DNA from: Paracoccus nototheniae | Lineage (GTDB): Bacteria > Pseudomonadota > Alphaproteobacteria > Rhodobacterales > Rhodobacteraceae | Direction: 5' to 3' | Assembly (NCBI RefSeq): GCF_004335005.1 | Contig: NZ_RQRT01000005.1 | Coordinates: forward strand, 90,792 to 154,791 | Length of the DNA: 64,000 nt | Part shown: positions 15,991 to 24,958 of the stretch, piece by piece | Layout: every line of letters begins with the position of its first letter | How positions within the stretch are numbered: the stretch's first letter is position 1 | Made by a program: the position numbers and the translations under genes | Notes under the pieces: generated by a model | Told to the model about the DNA's origin: nothing | The model's database searches: none | The model's input: the letters and a program-made list of their open reading frames with translations, nothing else

Positions 15991-16623
15991 ATGGCCTTTC
16001 ACGACATCAGATTTCCCGCCAGCCTGTCTTTCGGCGCCGTCGGCGGCCCCGAGCGGCGGACCGAGATCGTCTCGCTGGCCAGCGGCTACGAGGAACGCAA
16101 CACCCCCTGGAGCCACGCCCTGCGCCGCTATGACGCCGGGATGGGGCTGCGGTCGCTGGACGATCTGTACACGGTCATCGCCTTTTTCGAGGCCCGCGCC
16201 GGGCAGTTGCATGGGTTTCGCTGGAAGGACTGGTCGGATCACAAAAGCTGCCTGCCTTCGGCCGCGCCTGCCTTTGGTGATCAGGTGATTGGTCTGGGCG
16301 ACGGACAGACGCGCAGTTTCGCGATCACCAAGGCCTATCGGTCCGGCGGGGTCGTCTATCAGCGGCCCATCGCCAAGCCGGTGGCGGGCACGGTGCGCGC
16401 GGGGATCGGCGGCAGCGAGATGTTCATCGAAATCAACTATGGCGTCGATCACGCGGCGGGGGTCATCCTGTTCCACGAGCCTCCGGCCATTGGGGCAGAG
16501 GTCACGGCGGGCTATGAATTCGACGTGCCGGTGCGCTTTGACACGGACCGGATCGCGGTTTCCGTCGCGTCCTTTCAGGCGGGGCAGGTGCCCTCGATCC
16601 CGGTGCTGGAGGTGCGGGTATGA
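15991..16623 (+). CDS. g12: GTA distal tail protein (RcGTA g12, DUF2460)
   Basis: 210-residue DUF2460 protein forming the ring that links tail tube and baseplate. The conserved start FHDIRFPASLSFGAVGGPER, the LYTVIAFFEARAGQLHGFRWKDW block (given in part) and the closing FDVPVRFDTDRIAVS pattern are all present. The ribosome site is the G-rich stretch AAAGGGGGCAGG just upstream. Its stop overlaps the g13 start by 4 nt. Confidence 0.95.
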   Translation: MAFHDIRFPASLSFGAVGGPERRTEIVSLASGYEERNTPWSHALRRYDAGMGLRSLDDLYTVIAFFEARAGQLHGFRWKDWSDHKSCLPSAAPAFGDQVIGLGDGQTRSFAITKAYRSGGVVYQRPIAKPVAGTVRAGIGGSEMFIEINYGVDHAAGVILFHEPPAIGAEVTAGYEFDVPVRFDTDRIAVSVASFQAGQVPSIPVLEVRV

Positions 16624-17450
16624 CCACGACGACGATCGCCCGCGCCTGGTCGCTGCGCCGTACCGATGGGCTGGTTCTGGGCTTTACCGATCACGATGGG
16701 CGGCTGGTCTTTGACGGTGTCACCTTTCGCCCCGACCGGGGCCTTGCCGCGCGGGCACTGGTGCAGGGCACCGGCCTGTCGGTCGACAATTCCGAGGCCA
16801 TCGGCGCGCTGAGCGACGGGGCGATCACCGAACGCGACCTGATGGCGGGTCGGTGGGACGGGGCCCAGCTGCGCCTGTGGGAGGTGGACTGGACGGACGT
16901 GGCGCAGCGGCGGCTGGTCTTTCGCGGCTCTCTGGGCGAGGTCTCGCGCGCCAAGGGGGCGTTCCGCGCCGAATTGCGGGGTCTGTCCGAGGCGTTGAAT
17001 GCGCCGCAGGGGCGGGTTTATCATCCACGCTGTTCGGCCCGGTTGGGGGATACGTCCTGCAAGATCGATCTGTCGGCGCCCTCGCTCTCGCTGCAGATGC
17101 CGGTCGGCGAGATGGAGGAGGGGCGGCTGTTCCGCTTTGCCACTTTTCCAGCCTTTGACGCGAACTGGTTCGAACATGGCCGGCTGGAGGTTCTTTCGGG
17201 CGCCGCCGAGGGGCTGTCGGGTGCCATCAAGAATGACAGCGCGCGCCCCGGTGGCGGGCGCCTGATCGAGCTGTGGTCGGCCCTGGGCCTGCTGCCCGCG
17301 CCGGGCGATCAGATCCGCCTGACCGCAGGCTGCGACAAGGACGGCCGCAGCTGTCGGCTTAAGTTCGGGAATTTCCTGAACTTTCGCGGCTTTCCCGATC
17401 TGCCGCCAGAAGACTGGCTGATCGCGCCTCAGGCCGCCCGTCATGGATGA
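16620..17450 (+). CDS. g13: GTA hub protein with cysteine cluster (RcGTA g13, DUF2163)
   Basis: 276-residue baseplate hub protein with a DUF2163 N-terminal domain (starting ARAWSLRRTDGLVLGFTDHDG) and a C-terminal phage BR0599-type domain. Four cysteines stand in two pairs at residues 138, 147, 238 and 245 (HPRCSARLGDTSC and TAGCDKDGRSCRLKFGN). In the RcGTA structure the equivalent hub carries an iron-sulphur cluster, so these are the likely ligands. It overlaps g12 by 4 nt and g14 by 8 nt. Confidence 0.93.
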   Translation: MTTTTIARAWSLRRTDGLVLGFTDHDGRLVFDGVTFRPDRGLAARALVQGTGLSVDNSEAIGALSDGAITERDLMAGRWDGAQLRLWEVDWTDVAQRRLVFRGSLGEVSRAKGAFRAELRGLSEALNAPQGRVYHPRCSARLGDTSCKIDLSAPSLSLQMPVGEMEEGRLFRFATFPAFDANWFEHGRLEVLSGAAEGLSGAIKNDSARPGGGRLIELWSALGLLPAPGDQIRLTAGCDKDGRSCRLKFGNFLNFRGFPDLPPEDWLIAPQAARHG

Positions 17451-17871
17451 CCGGGTGGTCGAGGTGGCACGCGGCTGGCTGGGCACGCCCTATGTCCATC
17501 AGGCCAGCACCAAGGGCGGAGGCGCCGATTGTCTGGGCCTGATCCGGGGCGTCTGGCGCGAGGTCCATGGCGCCGAGCCCGAGACGCCCCCCATCTATAC
17601 CGCGGATTGGGCGGAATGCGGCGGGACCGAGGTTCTGCACGCCGCCGCGATGCGCCATCTGCTGCCGGTTCCCGTGGATGGCGACTGGTTGCCGGGGCAG
17701 GTGCTGCTGTTCCGGATGCGGGCGGGGGCCATTGCCAAGCATCTGGGCATCCTGTCCGCCGCAGGCGACGCGCCGCGTTTTCTGCATGCCTATACCGGTC
17801 ACGGGGTCATCGACAGCCCGCTGACCGCGCCCTGGCGATCGCGGATCGTCGCGCGGTTCCGCTTTCCCTGA
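17443..17871 (+). CDS. g14: GTA cell wall peptidase (RcGTA g14, NlpC/P60)
   Basis: 142-residue NlpC/P60 cysteine peptidase that would cut recipient peptidoglycan during DNA delivery. The catalytic Cys30 lies in GGGADCLGLIRG and His100 in AKHLGILSA, with the WLGTPYVHQAST lead-in typical of phage members. Length matches the family. It overlaps g13 by 8 nt and is followed by a strong ribosome site for g15. Confidence 0.94.
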   Translation: MDDRVVEVARGWLGTPYVHQASTKGGGADCLGLIRGVWREVHGAEPETPPIYTADWAECGGTEVLHAAAMRHLLPVPVDGDWLPGQVLLFRMRAGAIAKHLGILSAAGDAPRFLHAYTGHGVIDSPLTAPWRSRIVARFRFP

Positions 17872-17883
17872 TCTCTTCGAACA

Positions 17884-17890
17884 AAGGAGG
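17884..17890 (+). promoter_or_regulatory. Strong ribosome binding site of g15
   Basis: AAGGAGG, 5 nt before the g15 start; the only near-consensus Shine-Dalgarno site seen in the GTA tail genes. Confidence 0.8.
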
Positions 17891-17895
17891 CCGCG

Positions 17896-20800
17896 ATGGC
17901 CACGATTGTCCTGTCTGCCGTGGGTGCCTCGCTTGGGGCGGGCTTTGGGGGCGCGGTGCTGGGCCTGTCCGGGGCCGTTCTGGGGCGGGCTGCAGGCGCC
18001 CTGGTCGGCCGGGCCATCGACCAGCGGCTGCTGGGCGGCGGCGCGCGGGCGGTCGAGACCGGGCGCATCGACCGCCTGCGCCTGCAGACCGCCGGCGAGG
18101 GGATGGCGATCCCGCGCCTGTGGGGGCAGATGCGCATGCCGGGCCATGTCATCTGGGCCTCGGCGCTGGAGGAGATCACCCGGACCGAGGATGCGGGTGG
18201 CGGCAAGGGCGCGCCGCGCACGCAGGTCACGCAGATCACCTATCGCCTGTCGGTCGCGCTGGCGCTGGCCGAGGGGCCGGTCCTGTCGGTGGGCCGGGTC
18301 TGGGCCGATGGCGCCGAAATCGCCCAAGCGGATCTGAACATGCGCGTCTATCGCGGGACCGAGACGCAGATGCCCGACCCGGTCATTGCCGCGCATCTGG
18401 GCGATGCGGCGCCGGCCTATCGCGGCACCGCCTATGTCGTGCTGGAGGGGCTGAGCCTGGAGCCCTGGGGCAACCGCATGCCGCAGCTGAGCTTCGAGGT
18501 GACCTGCCCGGCCCGCGACGGCAGCGGGCTGGTGCGCGACGTCCGCGCGGTGGCGCTGATCCCCGGCACGGGGGAATATTCGCTGGCCACCACCCCGGTC
18601 ACCGAATCCGGCGATCTGGGGGAAAGCCGCAGCTTCAACACCAACACCCCGATGGGGGGCACGGATTTCGCCGCCTCGATGGATGTGCTGGGCCGGGAAC
18701 TGCCGAATGTCGGCTCGGTCGCGCTGGTCGTGTCCTGGTTTGGCAGCGATCTGCGCATCGGCCAATGTCAGGTCCGCCCCAAGGTCGAGTTCGCCGAGGT
18801 GGACGGGGCCGAGATGCCGTGGCGCGCGGGTGGCATCACCCGCGCCGAGGCGTCCGAGGTCGCGCGCAAGGACGGGCGCCCGATCTATGGGGGAACGCCC
18901 TCGGACCAGTCGGTGATCGAGGCGCTGCGGGCGCTGAAAGCATCTGGGAAGAAGGCGATCTTTTATCCCTTCATCCTGATGGAGCAGCTGGCGGGAAACG
19001 CTCTGCCCGATCCTTACGGGGCGGCGGAACAGCCGGTCATGCCCTGGCGCGGGCGCGTCACGACCAGCGTCGCGCCGGGGCGTCCGGGCAGCCCGGATGG
19101 AGCGGCGGCGGCGGCGACCCAGGTCGCGGCCTTCTTTGGCACTGTGCAGGCGGGCGATTTCACGCGCGACGGGGACAGAGTGCTGTATTCGGGGCCGGAC
19201 GCGTGGTCCTATCGCCGGTTCATCCTGCATTATGCGCATCTGTGCGCCGCCGCAGGGGGAATCGACGCCTTTCTGATCGGATCGGAAATGGTGGCGATGA
19301 CGCGGATCCGGGGGCCGAACAACAGCTATCCCGCCGTGGCCGCGCTGCGCCAGCTGGCCGCCGATGTGCGCGCCATTCTGGGGCCAGAGGTCAAGCTGGG
19401 CTATGCCGCCGACTGGTCGGAATATTTCGGCCATCATCCGGGCGAGGGTCAGCTGTTCTTCCATCTGGACCCGCTGTGGTCGGACCCCGTGATCGATTTC
19501 ATCGGCATCGACAATTACATGCCCTTGTCGGACTGGCGCGACGGCGACGACCATCTGGACGCCCATTGGGGCCGGATCGACAATATCGACTATCTGCGCG
19601 CCAATGTGGCGGGGGGCGAGGGGTATGACTGGTATTATGCCAGCGATGCCGACCGCGATGCGCAGATCCGCACGCCGATCACCGATGGCGCCTATGACGA
19701 GGCCTGGGTCTGGCGCTACAAGGATCTGGCCGGGTGGTGGCAGAACCTGCATTACGACCGCCCCGGCGGCCTGCGGCAGGCGCAGGCGACGGCCTGGGTG
19801 CCGGGGTCCAAGCCCGTCTGGTTCACCGAATTCGGCTGTGCGGCGCTGGATAAGGCCACCAACCAGCCGAACAAGTTTCTGGACGCCATGTCATCGGAAA
19901 GCATGGTGCCGCATTATTCGAACGGCACCCGCAATGACGGGTTGCAGGCCGCCTATGTCGAGGCGGTGATGGCCCATTGGCGCGACCCGGCGAACAATCC
20001 GGTCAACGCGCAGGGCATGGCGATGCTTGATCTGGATCGCGCCCATGTCTGGTGCTGGGATGCGCGGCCCTATCCGGCCTTTCCGGGGCGCGAGGATCTG
20101 TGGTCGGACGGCCCGGCATGGGACCGGGGGCATTGGCTGAACGGGCGGGCGGGGTCGGTGACGCTGCGGGCGGTCGTGCGCGACATCTGCCGCGCGGCGG
20201 GGGTGGCGGATGTCGATGTGTCGGCCATTTCGGGCGTGGTGCGGGGCTATGCGCTGCAGGGGGCGGAATCGGCGCGCGCGGCGCTGCAGCCTTTGATGCT
20301 GGCGCATGGTTTCGATGCGGTCGAACGGGACGGGATGCTGCGCTTTGTGGCGCGGGACGGTCTGGCGCGGGCGGTCATCGGGCCGCAGGATCTGGCGCTG
20401 GCCGATGATCTGACCGGGCTGGAAACCCTGCGCCAGGTCGAGGCCGCCCAGCCCGGCCAGCTGCGGCTGAGCCATGTCGCGGCGGGCGGCGATTACGGCA
20501 CCGCCACCGCCGAGGCCAGCCTGACCGATGCCGACCGCCGCGCGGTGTCGGAAAGCGAATTCGCGATGGTGCTGACCCGGCCCGAGGGACGCGCCATTGC
20601 CGATCGCTGGATCGCCGAGGCTGAACTGGCGCGCGACACGGCACGCTTCGCGCTGCCGCCCTCGCGTGCGGATCTGGGACCGGGGGATGTGGTCGTCACG
20701 CAGCTGCCGGGACAGGACAGCCGCCGCTGGCGCATCGACCGGGTCGAGCGGGCGGGGGCGATCATCGTCGATGCGGTGCGGGTCGATCCGGGCCTTTATA

Positions 20801-21777
20801 CCCCGCGTCTGAGCCATCACGAACAGGGTGGCATCGGGCGCTATGTCCCGCCGATGCCGGTCTTTCCGGTCTTTCTGGACCTGCCGCTGCTGCGCGGGGA
20901 CGAGGTGTCCCATGCCCCCTGGCTGGCCGTCTCGGCCCATCCCTGGCCGGGTTCGGTCGCGGCCTATGGATCGACGGAAGCCGAGGGCGGGTTCGATCTG
21001 AACCTGATCCTGCAGCGCCGCGCGCTGATCGGGCGCACCGTGACGCCGCTGGCCCGGGCCCGACCGGGGGTGATCGACCGGGGCGCGCCGCTGCGGCTGC
21101 GGCTGATCGGCGATCCGCTGCGATCTGTGACCCAAGGTGCGATGCTGTCGGGGGCTAATGTGCTGGCGATCGGCGATGGCAGCCTGACCGGGTGGGAGGT
21201 GATGCAATTCGCGCAGGCGCAACTGATCGCCCCCGACCTGTGGGAGATCAGCCACCGCCTGCGCGGGCAGGCGGGCACCGATGCGCTGGTGCCCCCGATC
21301 TGGCCCGAGGGCAGTCTGGTCGTCCTGCTGGATGGTGGGCCGCGCCAGCTGGACCTGCCGCCCTCGACCCGCGGGCAGGAACGGTTCTGGCGGGTGGGGC
21401 CTGCCCTGCGCGCGCCGGACGATGCCAGTTATCGCAGCCGGACGACCGTCGCGCCGGGGATCGGTCTGCGCCCCTATGCGCCCTGCCATCTGCGCATGGC
21501 GGGGCGCGTGATCACCTGGGTGCGCCGAAGCCGGATCGAGGGGGATGGCTGGGACGGTCCCGACATCCCCTTGGGCGAAGAGACCGAACGTTATCTGCTG
21601 CGTCTGACGCAAGGGGATGTCCTGCGCGCCGAGGTCCAGACCGATCGCCCGGATTGGGCCGTCCCCGATGCGGTCTGGTCGCAGCTTCAGCCCGGCCCGG
21701 TCACGGTCGAGCTGGCCCAATTGTCGCAGACCTTCGGGCGCGGCCCCTTTGCAAGGAGAGATTTCGATGTCCAGTGA
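17896..21777 (+). CDS. g15: GTA megatron / host specificity protein (RcGTA g15)
   Basis: 1293-residue baseplate protein, the largest in the cluster. The N-terminus has glycine-rich hydrophobic segments (LGAGFGGAVLGLSGAVLGRAAG), which in RcGTA form the penetrating part. The GTA TIM-barrel-like domain covers about residues 430-750 (GIDAFLIGSEMVAMTRIRG, LGYAADWSEYFGHHPGEG, IDFIGIDNYMPLSDWRDGDD), followed by a phage tail domain (about 800-960) and beta-rich C-terminal domains. In RcGTA it completes the baseplate and is involved in DNA delivery. No frameshift. Its 3' end overlaps the DUF2793 gene by 11 nt. Confidence 0.95.
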   Translation: MATIVLSAVGASLGAGFGGAVLGLSGAVLGRAAGALVGRAIDQRLLGGGARAVETGRIDRLRLQTAGEGMAIPRLWGQMRMPGHVIWASALEEITRTEDAGGGKGAPRTQVTQITYRLSVALALAEGPVLSVGRVWADGAEIAQADLNMRVYRGTETQMPDPVIAAHLGDAAPAYRGTAYVVLEGLSLEPWGNRMPQLSFEVTCPARDGSGLVRDVRAVALIPGTGEYSLATTPVTESGDLGESRSFNTNTPMGGTDFAASMDVLGRELPNVGSVALVVSWFGSDLRIGQCQVRPKVEFAEVDGAEMPWRAGGITRAEASEVARKDGRPIYGGTPSDQSVIEALRALKASGKKAIFYPFILMEQLAGNALPDPYGAAEQPVMPWRGRVTTSVAPGRPGSPDGAAAAATQVAAFFGTVQAGDFTRDGDRVLYSGPDAWSYRRFILHYAHLCAAAGGIDAFLIGSEMVAMTRIRGPNNSYPAVAALRQLAADVRAILGPEVKLGYAADWSEYFGHHPGEGQLFFHLDPLWSDPVIDFIGIDNYMPLSDWRDGDDHLDAHWGRIDNIDYLRANVAGGEGYDWYYASDADRDAQIRTPITDGAYDEAWVWRYKDLAGWWQNLHYDRPGGLRQAQATAWVPGSKPVWFTEFGCAALDKATNQPNKFLDAMSSESMVPHYSNGTRNDGLQAAYVEAVMAHWRDPANNPVNAQGMAMLDLDRAHVWCWDARPYPAFPGREDLWSDGPAWDRGHWLNGRAGSVTLRAVVRDICRAAGVADVDVSAISGVVRGYALQGAESARAALQPLMLAHGFDAVERDGMLRFVARDGLARAVIGPQDLALADDLTGLETLRQVEAAQPGQLRLSHVAAGGDYGTATAEASLTDADRRAVSESEFAMVLTRPEGRAIADRWIAEAELARDTARFALPPSRADLGPGDVVVTQLPGQDSRRWRIDRVERAGAIIVDAVRVDPGLYTPRLSHHEQGGIGRYVPPMPVFPVFLDLPLLRGDEVSHAPWLAVSAHPWPGSVAAYGSTEAEGGFDLNLILQRRALIGRTVTPLARARPGVIDRGAPLRLRLIGDPLRSVTQGAMLSGANVLAIGDGSLTGWEVMQFAQAQLIAPDLWEISHRLRGQAGTDALVPPIWPEGSLVVLLDGGPRQLDLPPSTRGQERFWRVGPALRAPDDASYRSRTTVAPGIGLRPYAPCHLRMAGRVITWVRRSRIEGDGWDGPDIPLGEETERYLLRLTQGDVLRAEVQTDRPDWAVPDAVWSQLQPGPVTVELAQLSQTFGRGPFARRDFDVQ

Positions 21778-22477
21778 AACCACCCGTCTGCAGATGGCCC
21801 TGCTGGCGCCTGCGCAGGCGCAAAAGCATGTGACCGTGAACGAGGCGCTGATGCGGCTGGACGGCATGGTCAATCTGGTGCTGCAAAGCGTCTCGACCGC
21901 CGTGCCGCCGGGGGCGGTTCTGGACGGGCAATGCTGGGGACTGCCGGCATCAAGCGAAGGAGCATGGGCGGGGCAGGGGGGCCGGATCGCGGTCGGTGCC
22001 AATGGCGGCTGGATCTTTCTGCCGCCCGCGCCCGGCATGCGGGCCTTTGTCGCCGACCGGGGGCAGCAGGCGATCCATGACGGTACGGACTGGGCGGTCG
22101 GCGCGCTTAGCCTTGGTCAGGGCGGATCGGGCCTGATGACCGGGCTGGCCGAGGGCGAGGTGACCCTTGGCACCGGCAGCAGCGCCGTCACGGATGTGCT
22201 CATCCCGGCGGGCGCCATGGTCATCGGCGCCACCGCCCGGGTGGCGGCCGCGCTGACCGGGCCGCTGACCGGCTGGCGGCTTGGGACCACGGGGGCCACC
22301 AACCGCTTTGGCCAGGGTCTGGGCAAGCCCGAGGGGTCCTGGGCGCGCGGCCTGTTGGGCAGCCCCATGGCCTATTATCAGCCCGCTCCGCTGATCGTCA
22401 CATCCGAAGGGGGAAATTTCACCGGCGGGCGCATCCGGCTGGCCGTGCATTGGCTGGAGATGCGGCTGCCCTTGTGA
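21767..22477 (+). CDS. DUF2793 protein at the end of the GTA cluster
   Basis: 236-residue DUF2793 protein. The family opening TTRLQMALLAPAQAQKHVTVNEAL is clear; residues 1-110 contain the conserved domain and the C-terminal half is beta-rich and Gly-rich, like a fibre or spike attachment module. Proteins of this family occur with phage tails and GTAs; from memory, one RcGTA head-spike gene encodes a DUF2793 protein, but I cannot confirm that this gene is its equivalent. Start ATG 21767 with AAGGAGAG upstream. The 11-nt overlap with g15 makes it part of the GTA operon. Confidence 0.82.
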   Translation: MSSETTRLQMALLAPAQAQKHVTVNEALMRLDGMVNLVLQSVSTAVPPGAVLDGQCWGLPASSEGAWAGQGGRIAVGANGGWIFLPPAPGMRAFVADRGQQAIHDGTDWAVGALSLGQGGSGLMTGLAEGEVTLGTGSSAVTDVLIPAGAMVIGATARVAAALTGPLTGWRLGTTGATNRFGQGLGKPEGSWARGLLGSPMAYYQPAPLIVTSEGGNFTGGRIRLAVHWLEMRLPL

Positions 22478-22485
22478 CGCCTGCA

Positions 22486-22523
22486 GGGCGGTCCGCAACG
22501 ATCAAAGCGGTCGCCCGCCTTTT
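22486..22523 (+). terminator. Probable terminator of the GTA operon
   Basis: GGGCG (22486-22490) pairs with CGCCC (22512-22516) and CCGC (22493-22496) with GCGG (22507-22510), followed by GCC and TTTT at 22520-22523, just after the DUF2793 stop. A TATATA at 22543-22548 downstream may belong to the cysE promoter. Confidence 0.55.
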
Positions 22524-22577
22524 CCCGCAGCCGGTTGTGGTCTATATAGAAAGACTGATCGACCGGGTGAGCCGAAG

Positions 22578-23405
22578 ATGAACATTCAACATATCGACAA
22601 AAAACCGCTGGCACTGGACCGTGACGCGATCTGGTCACAACTGCGCGTCGAGGCCAGCGCCGCCGTCGCGGGCGAGCCCTTGCTGGGCGCGCTGATCCAT
22701 GCGGGCCTGCTGCATCACCAAAGCCTGGAGGCCGCGCTGGCCTATCGGTTCTCGCTGAAGCTGGCCTCTGGCGAGATGAGCGAGCAGATCCTGCGCGAGA
22801 TCGCCGATCAGGCCTATGCCACCACGGCGCAGCTGGGTGATGCGGCGCGGGCGGATCTGATGGCGGTCTATGACCGCGATCCGGCGACCCACCGGCTGTT
22901 GCAGCCGGTCCTGTTCTTCAAGGGCTTTCAGGCGTTGCAGGCTTATCGGATGGCGCATTGGCTGTGGCAGCAGGATCGCCGCGACATGGCCTATTTCGTT
23001 CAGATGCGCTGCTCGGAATGCTTTGGGGTGGATATTCACCCGGCGGCAAAGATCGGCACCGGGGTGATGATCGACCACGCCCATTCCATCGTCATCGGCG
23101 AAACGGCGACGGTCGGCAATGACGTGTCGATGCTGCATTCGGTCACCCTTGGCGGCACCGGCAAGGAGGATGGCGACCGCCATCCCAAGATCGGCGACGG
23201 GGTGCTGATCGGCGCCGGCGCCAAGGTTCTGGGCAATATCCGCGTGGGCCATCATTCGCGCATTGCAGCAGGGTCCGTCGTGCTGCACGAGGTGCCGCCC
23301 TGCAAGACCGTGGCGGGCGTGCCCGCGCGCGTGATCGGGGATGCGGGTTGTCTTGAACCATCCTACAGCATGAACCAGCTGCTGGGGATCGAGGATTACA
23401 CCTAG
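22578..23405 (+). CDS. cysE: Serine O-acetyltransferase
   Basis: 275-residue enzyme that acetylates L-serine with acetyl-CoA, the first step of cysteine synthesis. It has the helical N-terminal domain (about residues 10-140) and a left-handed beta-helix of hexapeptide repeats (about 150-255) with the catalytic [15 protein letters not shown] and [13 protein letters not shown]. The C-terminal tail ends with [14 protein letters not shown]; tails of this type bind cysteine synthase. cysE directly after the GTA cluster is a conserved arrangement in Rhodobacterales. The stop shares a CTAG tetranucleotide with the convergent pyrD stop. Confidence 0.96.
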   Translation: MNIQHIDKKPLALDRDAIWSQLRVEASAAVAGEPLLGALIHAGLLHHQSLEAALAYRFSLKLASGEMSEQILREIADQAYATTAQLGDAARADLMAVYDRDPATHRLLQPVLFFKGFQALQAYRMAHWLWQQDRRDMAYFVQMRCSECFGVDIHPAAKIGTGVMIDHAHSIVIGETATVGNDVSMLHSVTLGGTGKEDGDRHPKIGDGVLIGAGAKVLGNIRVGHHSRIAAGSVVLHEVPPCKTVAGVPARVIGDAGCLEPSYSMNQLLGIEDYT

Positions 23406-24460
23406 ATCCAGTCGCCCGCACCGCTGCCGGTCAGTTCCGGCAGCGTGATGCGGTCCTGCGCCAGCCGGTCGTCCAGTGCCTGTGCCAGTCGCGGCGCCAG
23501 CGACAGGCCCTGATAGATCATCGCGGAATAGATCTGCACGGCGCTGGCCCCCGCCCGCAGCTTGTCCCAGACATCCTGCACCGAGGATATGCCCCCCACG
23601 CCGATCAGCGGCACCGTGCCTTGCGTTTCGCGATGAAGCAGTGCCAGAACGCGGGTCGAGCGTTGAAACAGCGGCCTACCGGACAGCCCGCCCGCCTCGG
23701 TCCGGTGGGGTCCGGTGATGCCATCGCGCGACAGGGTCGTATTGGTGGCGATGATGCCGTCAAGGCGGGCATTGCGGACGACGGCGGCGATCTGCGCGAT
23801 CTCGGCGTCGGTCAGATCGGGGGCGATCTTGACAAAGACCGGCACCCGCCGCGCCAACCCGTCGCGCGCCACAAGCACCCGGTCCAGCAGCGCCGCCAGC
23901 GCCTCGGCGCCCTGCAGGTCGCGCAGCTGTTCGGTATTGGGCGACGAGACGTTGACCGTCACGAAATCGGCCGAGGCCCCGGCCTGGGTCAGCACCTGCG
24001 CGAAATCCTCGGCCCGGTCGGCGCTGTCCTTGTTGGCGCCCAGGTTCAGGCCGACCGGAATGCCCGCGGGGCGCGCGGCCAGACGGCGTCCGATGACCCT
24101 GGCCCCTTCGTTGTTGAACCCAAAGCGGTTGATGATCGCCTGATCGCCGGTCAGCCGGAACAGACGCGGTTTGGGATTGCCCGGCTGCGGGCGCGGGGTG
24201 GCGGCGCCGATTTCGATGAAGCCGAAGCCCGACCGCATCAGCGGCGCGATCACCCGGCCGTTCTTGTCATAGCCCGCCGCCAGCCCGATGGGATTGGGCA
24301 ATGTCATCCCCGCCAGCGTCACCCGCAGCCGGTCCGAGGTCACGGGCCCGCCATGCAGGGGGACCATCCCGCGTTCCAGTGCGCGCAGGGACAGATCATG
24401 GGCGCGTTCGGGGTCCATACGATGCAGCGCCAGCAAGCCCAGCTTTTCGATCACGCTCAT
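23402..24460 (-). CDS. pyrD: Dihydroorotate dehydrogenase (quinone), class 2
   Basis: 352-residue FMN enzyme of pyrimidine synthesis, peripheral on the inner membrane, oxidising dihydroorotate with quinone. Present are the N-terminal membrane-binding helices ([28 protein letters not shown]), [10 protein letters not shown], the catalytic serine block [33 protein letters not shown], and GVGGISS with [11 protein letters not shown] binding the FMN phosphate. The start is the ATG at 24460, overlapping the DUF952 stop (ATGA). Class 2 is judged from the N-terminal extension and Ser in place of the Cys of class 1. Confidence 0.96.
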   Translation of the reverse strand: MSVIEKLGLLALHRMDPERAHDLSLRALERGMVPLHGGPVTSDRLRVTLAGMTLPNPIGLAAGYDKNGRVIAPLMRSGFGFIEIGAATPRPQPGNPKPRLFRLTGDQAIINRFGFNNEGARVIGRRLAARPAGIPVGLNLGANKDSADRAEDFAQVLTQAGASADFVTVNVSSPNTEQLRDLQGAEALAALLDRVLVARDGLARRVPVFVKIAPDLTDAEIAQIAAVVRNARLDGIIATNTTLSRDGITGPHRTEAGGLSGRPLFQRSTRVLALLHRETQGTVPLIGVGGISSVQDVWDKLRAGASAVQIYSAMIYQGLSLAPRLAQALDDRLAQDRITLPELTGSGAGDWI

Positions 24461-24807
24461 CCCGGATCCCCCCATCCCAGATCCCCCGTCTCGTGCCCCT
24501 GATCGGTCGTCGCGATGGCGCGCGACCAGACGATGTCGTTCATCCGCAGCGGGCGATACAGATGCGGGAACAGGGCGCCGCCGCGCGACACCTCCCATCG
24601 CAGGTCGGGTGCCAGATCGTGGGCCTTGCAGGCCAGCAGGATCAGCCCGGTTTCCCCCGCGAAATGTTTGGACAAGGTGACGGGCAACTGCTCGGCGGTG
24701 GACAGATGGACATAGCCATCGGCCAGATCGACCGGCGCCCCAAGGGTCTGGCCGTCGCGTTGCATCTGGGCCCATTCGGGGGCGCGGAAAACCTTGAAGA
24801 TCTGCAT
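24457..24807 (-). CDS. DUF952 family protein
   Basis: 116-residue protein beginning [15 protein letters not shown], with the DUF952 pattern: [16 protein letters not shown], a Lys-His in [15 protein letters not shown], and [18 protein letters not shown]. Function in bacteria is unproved; the fold is related to ADP-ribosyl/NAD-binding folds. It is translated just before pyrD with an ATGA overlap, a pairing I would expect in other Rhodobacteraceae. The start at 24807 was chosen over an upstream ATG (24834) because similarity begins at the second Met. Confidence 0.85.
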   Translation of the reverse strand: MQIFKVFRAPEWAQMQRDGQTLGAPVDLADGYVHLSTAEQLPVTLSKHFAGETGLILLACKAHDLAPDLRWEVSRGGALFPHLYRPLRMNDIVWSRAIATTDQGHETGDLGWGDPG

Positions 24808-24958
24808 GGCCGCATTTGCCGTCCTGTCGGGCACCGGGTCAAGACGTCATCGCCCTGTCATCCCCGTCTGCTTCCGATTGGTCATCGCGGTTTGACCCGG
24901 TCGCATCGCTGCGCCAAGCTGCGGCGACCGACCAAATGGACCAATAAGGGAATCAGGC

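Noticed and set aside
17359..19752. 797-codon open frame on the minus strand
   Set aside because: Antisense to GTA hub, peptidase and megatron genes; no recognisable domains.
7699..22477. Active prophage
   Set aside because: No integrase, repressor, replication, lysis or attachment sites; gene order is that of RcGTA and the tape measure is short.
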